This document shows, in pieces, positions 49,780 through 60,059 of a DNA stretch of 64,000 nucleotides. Under the pieces are notes generated by a model, which worked only from the letters and a program-made list of their open reading frames with translations, did not search any database and was not told where the DNA came from. The stretch is from Nemertoderma westbladi (Eukaryota; Xenacoelomorpha; Nemertodermatida; Nemertodermatidae), in NCBI GenBank assembly GCA_032718475.1, contig JAUCBJ010006257.1:1-64000 (forward strand). Direction: 5' to 3'. Numbering within the stretch: the stretch's first letter is position 1; each line of letters opens with the position of its first letter. A program made the position numbers and the translations under genes.

Positions 49780-50220
49780 GAAAGTCGCGGTACGGCTACT
49801 CAAAAAAGTCGCGTTACGGCAAATTGTCGCGTTTCAGATAATCTATTGTCTTGGTTTTACATAAGGAATCATTATCAATATTATTCTATGGTCTTTACGT
49901 ACAGAGGAGGTCCGAAAATTGTAATGTAATAATGTTTTACAGCATGTGAGTATCGACATATTCTTTCGCATTCCCTCGCGCTAACAGGAAATAATAGGAA
50001 AGAAATAGGAAAGATGGTAAAATCTCTCATCCCCCCCCCCCCCCCCCCTGAAACTCACATGCTGCAAAACATGATTAAATTACATTTTTCGGACCTCATC
50101 TGTACGTAAACACCATAGAATAATATTTATAATGATTCCCTCTGTAAGGCCAAGACAATAGAGTAGCCGATACGCGACAGTTAGCTGTAGAGCGCTACAG
50201 TAGCCGTAACGCGAACACCC
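49780..50220. repeat. Large diverged foldback with a C18 tract in its loop
   Basis: Left arm 49780-49952 and right arm 50053-50220 are inverted copies, about 75-80% matched by eye. Examples are TATTATTCTATGG on the left and CCATAGAATAATA on the right, ATTGTCTTGG and CCAAGACAAT, and AGCATGTGAGT and ACTCACATGCT. The loop (about 100 bp) ends with 18 consecutive C residues at 50031-50048. It looks like an old MITE or foldback element. Confidence 0.8.
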
Positions 50221-50439
50221 ACTGTATCGCTTGTTGGGATGTCTTGGGAAATACTTGAGTTTCTGGGAAACACACGATGTACGGTATAGTGAAGTCATCA
50301 TTATTGAGCAGTTTTACAGTCAGCTTTCCAACCAACCAGACGATCAAACGATGGATATTCGTGTAAACTTTGCTGTTACCTTGGAAGATGGTTGGGTGAG
50401 AAGATTAATTGTTTGTTATGACGCAGCAGATTCCATACG

Positions 50440-51660
50440 ATAGGAATGTGTAAGATGGGAAATGTGGGAAGATGGATGGGAATGTGTAAAGATGTGAATG
50501 TTGGAAAGTTGGAATGTGGGAAGATGGATGGGAATGTGTGAAGATGTGAATGTTGGAAGATGGGAATATGGGAAGATGGGAATATGTGAAGTTGGGAATG
50601 TGTGAAGTTGGGAATGTTGGAAGATGGGAGGATGTGAATGTGGGAAGATGAGAATGTGGGAAGATGATAATTTAGAAAGATGGGATTTTAGTGAGATGGA
50701 TTGGAATGTGGGAAGATGGATGGAAATGTGGGAAGATGGATGGGAATGTTCGAAGATGGGAATGTGGGAACATGATAATTTAGAAAGATGGGATTTTAGT
50801 GGGATGGATGGGAATGTGGGAAGATGGATGGGAATGTGGGAAGATGTATGGGAATGTGGGAAGATGGATAGGATTGTGTGAAGTTGGATGGGATGTGTGA
50901 AGGTAGATGGGAATGGGGGAAGGTGGATGCGAATGTGGGAAGATGGATGGCAATGTGGGAATATGGATGGCAATGTGGGAAGATGAATGGGAATGTGAGA
51001 AGATGGATGGCATTGTGGGATGATGGGAATGTGGGAATATTGCTAGAAATGTGGGAAAATGGATGGGATGTGTGAAGGTAGATGGGAATGTGGGAAGATA
51101 GGAATATGGGAAGATGAATAGGAATTTGGAAAGATGGATGGGAATGTGGGAAGATGGATGGCAATGTGGGAAGGTGGATAGGATTGTGGGAAGTTGGATG
51201 GGGTGGGAAGATAGGAATATGGGAAGATGAATTGGAATTTGGAAAGATGGATGGGAATGTGGGAGATAGGTGGAAATATGGGAATTTGGATAGGAATGTG
51301 GAAAATGGATTTGGAAGTGGGAATATAAAAATGCGGCAATGTGGATTGGAATGTGGGAAGGTGGATGGGAATGTGGGAAGATGGGTGGAAATGAAGGAAG
51401 ATGGGAATGATGGAATATGGGTAGAATGTGGGAAAATTGGAAGATAGATGAGAATGTGGGAATGAGGGAAGATGGATGGGAATCTGGGAAGATGAATTGG
51501 AATTTGGAAAGATGGATGGGAATGTAGGAATGTGGAAGATAGGTGGAAATATGAATGGGAATTTAGATAGGAGTGTGGATAAATGGATTGGGAAGTGGGA
51601 ATGTGAAGTGGATGGGAATGTGAACAGGTGGATGGGAATGTGGAATGGTGGGAAAAAATA
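50440..51660. repeat. Degenerate 20-bp purine-rich minisatellite
   Basis: Around 60 imperfect units of the type GGGAATGTGGGAAGATGGAT. The plus strand is strongly purine-biased throughout. Open frames on both strands are repeat products (HIPIHLPTFPSIFPHSHPS-type peptides on the minus strand). Confidence 0.9.
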
Positions 51661-51699
51661 GGAGTGATGCAATATAGTATGTTGTTTAGGTTATAAAAA

Positions 51700-52045
51700 A
51701 AAAGCTTCTACCTAACCTATTCGTTTCTCTCAATGGTAACAACATCGTTTATTAGTTTTGTTCAAAACCCTGCCTCTGTTAACTGTTCAATTCCATCAAT
51801 TGATAATCTTTGGTTACAAAAGTCCGCCTTTGTAACCTGTCCATATATTGTTAATTGCTCTGGTTAGAAAATATCCTGCCTTTGAAACCTGCAATTTTCC
51901 CTCAATTGGTAACAACATAGTTTATTGACCCTCAATTGATAAAACATACCCCATCCATATTGCCACATTCAAATCCACTTTCCCACACCCGTCTTCTAAT
52001 ATTCCTACCTTCTCACATTCCCATCGACCTTCCCAAATTCGTGTG
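51700..52045. repeat. Diverged 55-60-bp repeats plus an inverted copy of the 20-bp minisatellite
   Basis: CTGCCT(C/T)TG...AACCTG followed by CTCAATTGGTAACAACAT-type sequence recurs about three times from 51730 to 51945. At about 51950-52040 the sequence switches to CCATCC/CTTCCCACA-type motifs, which are the reverse complement of the preceding minisatellite. Confidence 0.6.
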
Positions 52046-52124
52046 ATTTACAGTTTCGAATTGAGATATAAATATTTACTTTATCATATATAAGTAAATT
52101 TAACGGATTTATAAATAAATCCGT

Positions 52125-52440
52125 ACAACGAGATAAACGTTGAAACTTTGGGAGTAAAAGTGTCTTAAAGGAAATCCGTACAAGAGAGATAAATGGCTAG
52201 ATAGACGTTGTAACTTTGGGAGTAAAAGTGGACCTAGTTGTGTCTTAAAGGAAATCCGTACAAGAGAGATGGCGAGATAGACGTTGTAACTTTGGGAGTA
52301 AAAGTGGACCTCGTTGTGTCCTAAAGGAAATCCGTACAAGAGAGATGGCGAGATAGACATGGTAACTTTGGGAGTAAAAGTGGACCTCGTTGTGTCCTAA
52401 AGGAAATCCGTACAAGAGAGATGGCGTGATAGACGTTTAT
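52125..52440. repeat. 76-bp tandem repeat, about four copies
   Basis: Units contain GTAACTTTGGGAGTAAAAGT, GTGTC(C/T)TAAAGGAAATCCGT and ACAAGAGAGATGGCGAGATA. The first copy is shortened and diverged. Confidence 0.9.
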
Positions 52441-53884
52441 TAACTAATTAAGAAGTTCCAGGTAATTAAATTGTATCAAAACAATGAGTTTGCTTCAATA
52501 ACCACCAAAATGTTTTAAAACTCAATATAATATACTAAAATGCTTTTCACAATGAATTTAAAACAAATATAAATTTGTGCATAGTGACTACAGAAACACA
52601 ATATTGTGACATAAGTGTATTGCATAAGTGTCTAATATTAAATGAAGATGACATTTTAACCTGAAAAAAATTATTAATAAAGCACCACTAAATGTTAGCA
52701 TTAGCCCCCTTCACTAAAATGCAAAATGAAGCCTATGGCATAAATAGTTAATAACGCAGCTGTATAAGACGATATCACAGTAATGGGATTGAGCTCAAAT
52801 GTTCGCGCTGTGGAATATATTCCGTAAGGGCATTGCCTCTACATTAATTATTGCTAAGCTAATACATGAAAAAACTATTGTTTTCTTACTTATAGGTTCT
52901 TCCATTGAAATATTTCGAATCTGTTCAGAAATCAGTTCACTCACACGTTTGCAAAGTATTTGCGTAGCAGTTAAAACTGAACAGCAATAATGTTGCATTA
53001 TTTCTAAACCGGTTATACAACATATCTGAAGAGGAATCTCACGCTTGGGCATTGGTGTTATCATTAAAATAAGTTAGGAAATTAATAATTTTGTAACAAC
53101 AGCGAACAGCACATAGGTCAATGTTTATATTACATGTACATTAAGTGTACATTAACAGTACATATATACAGCGTCATATAAAATCAATACGCACCAAAGG
53201 TTGTCCGTTTCATAAAGACGGAACAAAAGTTGTACCAATACCCGAGATTGTTTACACCCGAAAAATCTTAAATATTTACACAAAAAAACAAATACAATCA
53301 CCCTATAATGTTACTTAAAATACTTGCCGGTTTAAAATGATATCTATATTACATATATACATACAGTACATACTTATGTGTGAAGTAACCCTTTGGTGTA
53401 TACTGTTGTCTGATGGATGGGTTTATCACACAATCAGAACTTTGTAAACTTTTCAGGTTTGTATTGTATGTAGTTTTCTAATATTGTAATAATAGGAAAC
53501 AAGAAACTCCTGCTGAAGAGAAAATGGCGTACATGAAAAACTATTACTGTTAGAAAATAGTGTAATATATTTTTGGAGGAATTTCTCAAATTGAATTGAT
53601 AGAGTATTGGATCTGGTATAGGTGATTCGGCCTATTTAACTATTAATTAATAATTTTATTTTGTTTTATTTTATTTAAAACTAATATTATAATTAAAGAG
53701 TTAATAAATTTCCCAATAATAAGAGAAGGTCATATGAGAAACGTGCATTCGAATCGTAAAGTGTTACAGCAATAAATATTTATTATATATACAAACGTGC
53801 TTCAATTCCGGCTGACTCTGGAATGTTTGCCTAACGAGGGTTACAAGCGTGATCAATTATACATTAACGAATTATGTGGGAAAT
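52441..53884. other. AT-rich intergenic region
   Basis: No gene is recognised with confidence. A minus-strand frame at 52795-53064 (ATG at 53064, MITPMPKREIPLQICCITG...) has non-repetitive composition and could be a small exon ending near an AAGTAAG donor-like site at about 52890. It matches no family I know. Confidence 0.35.
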
Positions 53885-54590
53885 ATAATTATTTATTACG
53901 GGAAAAAAGTAGAACTTTTTTCACTATTCTCGAGGCATTTTATTTACCGAGCTCCAACGAGGTTAATAAATAACGGGTCGAGAGAATATTGAAAAAAAAT
54001 GTTCTACATTTTTTTCCAAGTTATACGTAGTTTTATTCTTAAAGCATGGTACTTTTTTGTTGCTTAATTATTTAATAAAAGACTAAAAGAGCAATTGTTA
54101 CAAAATAAATTGAACTGTAGTATTTTACTATATTGCTTCCATAGTTACTGCGATTCAAATTATTGTACTCTTCAACTCCTGACGCTGCCTTACTCAATGT
54201 TAAATAATTTAGTGTTCTAGAATATTTATTACGTAACTAGAGAGCCGCTTAACAACATAAACCAATATTAGATATTGAGTTCCGTTTTGGAGTTCGCCAC
54301 GCAGACACTAAAGTTGAAATAACTTTTGAGTGAGTAAATGGATTTTGCTCAAATTACTTGCAAACATTTTCTACTTCGATGCTCTGTCAACACATGTAAT
54401 AAAAATTAAGAAATTCCACCAAAAATATTTTAACTTACCTTTTTCGCCGGGCGGGAAAAAAGTAAAATCTATGCAATCCCATGGGTTACTTTTTTTTACG
54501 AGGTAAAAACCCTTTTTACCCTTTTGTACCCTTTTTCTATATTGGTATACCAATGTTGCAACACATTTGCAACAGTAACAATTTAAGAAT
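53885..54590. repeat. Dispersed repeat, copy B
   Basis: Second, longer copy of the element at 30447-30990, in the same orientation, with about 150 extra bases at 53995-54135. The two copies differ at scattered positions (for example CTTCAAGTCATGATGCTGCC against CTTCAACTCCTGACGCTGCC), so they are not recent duplicates. Confidence 0.75.
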
Positions 54591-55660
54591 AAAGCTATTT
54601 TACTCTCATGTAATACGTATAAATTTATTCTACTGGATAACCTAGTGTCGCATAAGATTGATTATATTCGTCCAGAATATAACCAACCGCCGAGTCACTG
54701 CTGACTGCAGTATTGCAAATGAATATGAAGTACAATTATTTTACGAAGTACTGGCTGCTGACTGGTAGCAAGTGTTGCACGCAGTATGACGCTCATTATT
54801 ATTCCTCTAGAAACATGTATTTATATTGGGCACTCTAACTCCCAAGAGAGAATAAGAGCAATCTTAAATCATCCCTCTATAAAGCGGGTATAAAGGCAAA
54901 TTTAAAGAATAAATTATTGCAAAATATGCAGATTTTGGTATTTGCACTCGCGCACTCGCTATGCTCGTTCGCGAATCAATACAATCGGATCATCACACTA
55001 TAAAGTGCCACTTTACACACAAGTATGGGAATGATTATTATTTTACACTGTTAACTTATTCACTACACCCATTCACACGGTATGTCATACCTTTCCATGT
55101 TCACAGATTCACATCATAAGATAAGAACTATGAACGGCGTGTTGTGGGTTCATGTTAAATAAGTTAAACATATATTTTGATTTGGAGGATTTTTCAAACT
55201 AACAAATTCTTGAAAATAAATTATCACAATTATACAATATATGACATGTGTATAATTGAGATAATAATAAAAATATAATAATTAAGAAACATAATATTAT
55301 GTATCTTAACTTGGAAAAAAGTTAACAGAGCAAAATAAATTCACGTTTTGCATGGGGAATAAATGAAGAACATTATTTCCCGTGCAATTAATAATTATAT
55401 ATTCTAAAAGTATAGATTCACCTACTGACAACTCAAATGATAGACAGAACTGCAAATAATTTGTCAATTTTAGGTTTAGTAGTTCTGTATGTGTACTGTA
55501 GTACTGTACATGAAATAAAATGATTTCAATCCGGTAAGTAAAACATTCCACAAAAGAACCTAAATAAAAGCGAATTAATTTAATAACTAAAATAAATTAA
55601 ATATCTAAAGACATTAAAAACAAACGGCGTTCTCGAGGTAATCGTTCTATAACACAAGAT
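54591..55660. other. AT-rich intergenic region
   Basis: No gene is recognised. A small patch of CGCACTCGCTATGCTCGTTC near 54955 is the only non-AT-rich feature. The minus-strand 81-codon frame at 55306-55551 has no recognisable domain. Confidence 0.4.
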
Positions 55661-55663
55661 AGG

Positions 55664-55965
55664 GGAATTCAGGAACACAGGATAAGTCTGTTCTAGAACA
55701 TAGGATAAGGGTGTTCTAGAACATAGGATAAGTGTATTCTAGAACATATGATAAGTGCGTTGGAGAACGTATCATTATGGCTTTTCAGAATGAATGATAT
55801 TGTTCTAGAACATAAGATAAGGGTTTTCTAGAACGAAGGATAATAATGGTGTGCAGAAGGTAGCTGGGTTTATATCGCTAGAATATGATAAGGGGATTCC
55901 AGGGAGTAAACTTTGGTAAAGACGTTATGGCACGTATAATAATGGAGTTCTAGAATGCAAGGTAA
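55664..55965. repeat. About 22-bp minisatellite with TTCTAGAA in most units
   Basis: Degenerate tandem units of the type GTTCTAGAACATAGGATAAG. It ends about 20 bp from the AGL stop codon, so it occupies the expected AGL 3' UTR. No AATAAA is seen on the minus strand between the stop and the array. Confidence 0.8.
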
Positions 55966-55983
55966 TGGCGTTCTATTGGATCA

Positions 55984-58900
55984 CTATTTCGGCACACGAT
56001 ACAAGTCGTAAAGAACGTCCAACATTCCTCCCACACTCCACGCCTGTATGGGGCAGGAGAAGGGACACGACTCTCCATTCTTATTGGTCAGTTCGGGCAA
56101 CCCGTGCCAAGGACTCGCCTCCAGTGCGGCCTGTTGCCGCGAAAGGCGCTGCTTCGCGTAGCGGAATGCGGCGTCCAGACACCCGGGATCGGCGGCCTCC
56201 ATGCGAGCCGCGACGGCAAGTTTAGCTCGAAGGAAGAAGGCGGTGAGCCACAACCACTCGGGGCCCTGGTGGTAGTTGAACCCGCGAGCCACATCGGGAT
56301 CAGATGAATCGTCGGACTGGTCGTAGTACGGATGGTACTTCCAGTCCCCGGGGTCCAGACTCCGCATTCCGAGAGGAGCCGCCAGCTTCTCTTCCGCGAG
56401 CCCGAGCGCCCGCCACGCGCGGCTCGCCGTGAACATCTCGGGCCCGGTCACCATAGCGACGAGGAAGTTGGGCCGCAGTCGGTGGTCGTCCCACGGACGG
56501 GAGGAGCCAACCGAGTCGCGGTAGATCCCGCGGAGGTTGGAGTACGGCTCCAACGTACCCGTCGGATCCACCCAGAACAGCGGCTCGAAACTCCGATCGA
56601 TGAGCGCGGCCCATTGAGCGAATGTAACCTCCTCCGCGCCGACCTTTATCCCGGGGCGCGGATACCTCCCGTCGCCATGACAACCGGCCAACCAACCCAC
56701 GACCCCGCGACACAACCCGACCAGCTCGACCGCCGTCCCATCCCGCGGCGTCGCCGGAACCCCGCGGGTCCCCGCCCGTTCGCTCTCGCCCATTTTATCC
56801 ATCCAGGTTCCGCAATTGTGTTCGTTCCCCCCGTAGGGGAACCCAGTGGCCCAATCGATCCCGGCTGTCACTACGAATCCCTCCCACTTCATGTGAGCGT
56901 CGATCCCTGATCCCGCCCCCCGTTCGATAAACTCGATCCCGTTCCCGTGGCTCTCCAACCCGCGCTGCATCACCTCGTACAGAAACTCCTCCTTATTCTC
57001 TTCGTCTTCCCACATCGAAACAACGTGGGACTTCAATATCTCGAAGCCGCTTGGGGCCATCTCGCAGTAATCTCTGATGCAGTACAACCACCACCAGATG
57101 GCGTCCCTACAGTTATACCGAGCGTGGGTCCCGGCCCCGAGGAGATTCGGTATCAAACCGTGTCGCATAGTCCCTCCGTAGGCGAGGATGAGATCCCGAG
57201 CCTCGTCCCACCGACCCGTGACCAGCAGCAGACCGCGGGCCGCTATGAACGTGTCGCGACCCCAGTTACGCATAATACCGGAAGCGAAGTGAGGCAGACC
57301 AGCGGCCATGGAGGGGAGACGTTGTTCGAGGAGACCAGAAGTCGGGTTCAATCGGGTGGGAAGTCGAGGTAGACTGGAGGAAACCGCGGGGAGGGGAGCC
57401 GAATCAACCACTCCCATCAGCTGGACGCTCCCGAGGGAGAGCTCCTTAACAAAGGTCGAACCTTTCTTAACGAAATCGCTCATATTCGAGTACATAACGT
57501 CGAGGATGTTTATGAAAGCGCCGGTGACTATAGCATCGAAGTAACACGGGATGAGGTAGCGAGGAAGGAGTTTAAGTCGGTCGAATACGTTGGCGAACCA
57601 GGCGCCGATTGCCTGAGTGCGAGGGTTCATTGACAATCGGTTGGATATGTAGCCGGGCATCCAGTCACCGTCGCGGAGATTGTCGCAGAACGGATGGCCG
57701 AGATCGTTACCGATACGGAGCTGGGAGAGGACCGACACGAACCCGAAGAGGCCGCAGTACGGGAGGTCCCCGTGTCGCGGCACGTTGTAGGCGGAGATCC
57801 CGTTACCGTCCGAGAGCTCCTCGTCGCTGCAACGGTAGAGAACGCGGTTCAACTCAGACAGACTGAGCTCCCGGACGAGGTTGACAAAGTCGGCGGGGCG
57901 GAGGTCCTGCGGGGAGTCGGCCACGGCTGACCGGTAACCGAAGCGGACCAGTTCGTTACGGATCGACTGGACGGCGGACGCCGAGGTCGGGGCTAGGGAA
58001 ACCTTGAGGACGAAAACCGAACCCGGAGGGAAGTCGGTGAACTCAAGTTCCTGCACGGCCCCATCCGTTTCCGCCTTCACCTCGAACATCCCGCTGTCGG
58101 AAACCGCCACGTTATCCCTAATTGCCAACCGATACCCCGCCAGTCCGTTTATATACGAGGCATCGCGACGGTACGACGGGGCGTACTTCCTCGTCTCGAG
58201 TTTGGCCTCGAGAAGGACTTTATCGACGCGCCCCGGGACGCAGAGAGATGGAACGTTGGTCGGGGTGTCTGGGGGCTGCGTGAACGAGGTGCGGGCCACC
58301 AGAACCACGGAGTGGTGCAGCGACGGACAATGTCGCGTCACCGCCACAATGTCCGCATCTACTTGGTCAACATAAACCTCGTTGAACCCGCGAGTAGACA
58401 ACATCTGGTGTAGGTGGTTCAAGGCTTTCTTCCCCTTTAGGATTCCGTTGTTTATATTAACTACCCCCGGCGTCTCCGCCCCGGAGTTCTTCCCTCCCAT
58501 AACCGCCTCTCCTTCCCAGTTGTTGTACATCCGATTCTCGGTAACCACGTGGATCTGATGTGGAACCAACTCGTCGTAGCCCCGGTTGCTCCCGGTCGAG
58601 CAGCAGCCCATTGCGACGATAGCCGCCGTCGGCAAGGCGTCGTAAACGGAACGGCGTGCGATCACCGCCGGGTTGTCGTGCGTCTGGTCCATAAACACGG
58701 CGTGGGCCACGGACGGTACGAGGGGCCGCACGCACGGCTGTATGAAGGAGCCGACCGGATCGCCACCGTACCGGTGAACCAGTCGGCCTTCCTCGTGGCT
58801 GTCCGGCGCCGACATCGCCTCCCGGATCAGCGAGTTGATCCCGAGTCGATTCACGAAAACGTTGTCCACGTCGGAGGAGCCGGTGAAGAGTTCCGCAACG

Positions 58901-59979
58901 ACGTAGAGATCGGGGTTGACCGCCCGACCGCAGTCCAGCAGCCACGATGCGAAGTCCAACGGCGTGCTGTGGCAGTTGTCCAGACGGATTCCGTCGAAGG
59001 CCCCCGCGGTCAGCTCCATGTAGCGCCGCATCCGGTCCCACAGAGCGGGACAGTCGTCCCGCGATGTCCCGTACCTCAGCTTTATGCTGTCCCCCCAGGC
59101 GATCAGCTCGCGCCGCAGGTAGACCAGCCCCGGTGCCGCGGCGAAGTTCCGCAGCGGATCGTCGTTCATGACCCACCCGTTGTGAGCCATAACGAGCGCG
59201 GCTCGGCTCGGCTCCCTCGCCATGCGTTCCTCCTCATCCACCGACGTCGCCTCCCATCTGTGGTAGAAGTACGGCGTCGCTATTGGGTGTTGCTTGGAGA
59301 CGGGCCCGCATTTGGGGCCCCCATCCTGCACGTAGAAGTATTGGGTAGACCGGGCCACACACTCAACCGCCTGCAGCAGATGGTCCCAAACATCGGTTTC
59401 CTTGGCAATGTTAAGTGCATTCAGATGCTCTTTAAACGCATTCACGGATAACTTCTGGCGCTCAGTCTCCGAAATGTTCTCCCCTCTGGAAATGTTAAAC
59501 GCCCTGAGTGCGAGCTCTAAATCCACAGTGCATGAGAGTCGCATGTACTGGGGGTCCTGCACAATGGTCACTGCGTCGGCAGACTCAGCTGGTGTACTCG
59601 CACCCCCCAGCTGAGACACTCGGCTAGCGAATTCCTTGACAGAACTCTCCACGTTCACCTGGTAGAACTGCGACAGTTTGTACGTCGGTATCACGACGTC
59701 TCTCAGGGCCGCTTGGAGCGCGGAGATGTGGTCCGCGCTGGTTATGTTGGACGGGACGTTGCGGAACTCCCACTGGCCTTGGGAGACCTCGACCCCGAAA
59801 TGGTAGAGGATGCGGTCGAGGAGGTAGGCGGGTCGGAGGTAGGGGGAGTTGGCGAGGTTGAATGCGCACTGGGGTTCGGCGGTGATCCAAGCCGAGTCGT
59901 TGGAGGTGTGGTTGAGAACCACGTCGCAGATGGAGAGGACACCGTGATCGCGTCGCAGTCGATCTAGGAACGAAGTGAC
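55984..59979 (-). CDS. AGL: Glycogen debranching enzyme, 3' exon (5' exons outside window)
   Basis: One 3,996-bp exon encodes about 1,331 C-terminal residues of AGL (human 1,532 aa), lacking roughly the first 200. The enzyme trims glycogen branches with two activities: 4-alpha-glucanotransferase and amylo-1,6-glucosidase. Numbering from a nominal position 1 at 59994, the transferase acid residues are visible in GIRLDNCHSTP (D339), YVVAELFTGS (E368) and FMDQTHDN (D436). The glucosidase half has NCGTWMDKMGES, PATPRDGTAVELVGL (D1085) and GFNYHQGPEWLW (E1246). It ends at TGA/TAA-bounded ...LYDLYRVPK. The exon starts at a strong acceptor, TTTTGTTTCAG|GTCACTTCG (59980/59979). The ATG just upstream at 59994 is intronic, because conserved N-terminal sequence is missing and the reading homology begins with VTSFLDRLRRDHGVLSICDVV. 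The exon is GC-rich against AT-rich flanks, and this also opens long antisense frames. Confidence 0.96.
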   Translation of the reverse strand, partial: VTSFLDRLRRDHGVLSICDVVLNHTSNDSAWITAEPQCAFNLANSPYLRPAYLLDRILYHFGVEVSQGQWEFRNVPSNITSADHISALQAALRDVVIPTYKLSQFYQVNVESSVKEFASRVSQLGGASTPAESADAVTIVQDPQYMRLSCTVDLELALRAFNISRGENISETERQKLSVNAFKEHLNALNIAKETDVWDHLLQAVECVARSTQYFYVQDGGPKCGPVSKQHPIATPYFYHRWEATSVDEEERMAREPSRAALVMAHNGWVMNDDPLRNFAAAPGLVYLRRELIAWGDSIKLRYGTSRDDCPALWDRMRRYMELTAGAFDGIRLDNCHSTPLDFASWLLDCGRAVNPDLYVVAELFTGSSDVDNVFVNRLGINSLIREAMSAPDSHEEGRLVHRYGGDPVGSFIQPCVRPLVPSVAHAVFMDQTHDNPAVIARRSVYDALPTAAIVAMGCCSTGSNRGYDELVPHQIHVVTENRMYNNWEGEAVMGGKNSGAETPGVVNINNGILKGKKALNHLHQMLSTRGFNEVYVDQVDADIVAVTRHCPSLHHSVVLVARTSFTQPPDTPTNVPSLCVPGRVDKVLLEAKLETRKYAPSYRRDASYINGLAGYRLAIRDNVAVSDSGMFEVKAETDGAVQELEFTDFPPGSVFVLKVSLAPTSASAVQSIRNELVRFGYRSAVADSPQDLRPADFVNLVRELSLSELNRVLYRCSDEELSDGNGISAYNVPRHGDLPYCGLFGFVSVLSQLRIGNDLGHPFCDNLRDGDWMPGYISNRLSMNPRTQAIGAWFANVFDRLKLLPRYLIPCYFDAIVTGAFINILDVMYSNMSDFVKKGSTFVKELSLGSVQLMGVVDSAPLPAVSSSLPRLPTRLNPTSGLLEQRLPSMAAGLPHFASGIMRNWGRDTFIAARGLLLVTGRWDEARDLILAYGGTMRHGLIPNLLGAGTHARYNCRDAIWWWLYCIRDYCEMAPSGFEILKSHVVSMWEDEENKEEFLYEVMQRGLESHGNGIEFIERGAGSGIDAHMKWEGFVVTAGIDWATGFPYGGNEHNCGTWMDKMGESERAGTRGVPATPRDGTAVELVGLCRGVVGWLAGCHGDGRYPRPGIKVGAEEVTFAQWAALIDRSFEPLFWVDPTGTLEPYSNLRGIYRDSVGSSRPWDDHRLRPNFLVAMVTGPEMFTASRAWRALGLAEEKLAAPLGMRSLDPGDWKYHPYYDQSDDSSDPDVARGFNYHQGPEWLWLTAFFLRAKLAVAARMEAADPGCLDAAFRYAKQRLSRQQAALEASPWHGLPELTNKNGESCPFSCPIQAWSVGGMLDVLYDLYRVPK

Positions 59980-60059
59980 CTGAAACAAAAACATACTTGT
60001 GAGGATCCAGACAACCCGTTATTACAACACACTGCAACAAACGAAGAAATAAGTTTCAA

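Noticed and set aside
50416..51672. Pro/His/Ser-rich ORFs on the minus strand
   Set aside because: They are translations of the degenerate 20-bp minisatellite.
52795..53064. Possible small minus-strand exon
   Set aside because: Composition is gene-like, but there is no recognised family, no clear partner exon and only a weak donor-like site.
58457..59451. Long ORFs in other frames across the AGL exon
   Set aside because: They are shadow frames caused by high GC. The AGL frame has clear homology along its whole length.
59980..59994. AGL start codon at 59994
   Set aside because: The conserved N-terminal region would be missing, and a strong splice acceptor lies between that ATG and the homologous sequence.
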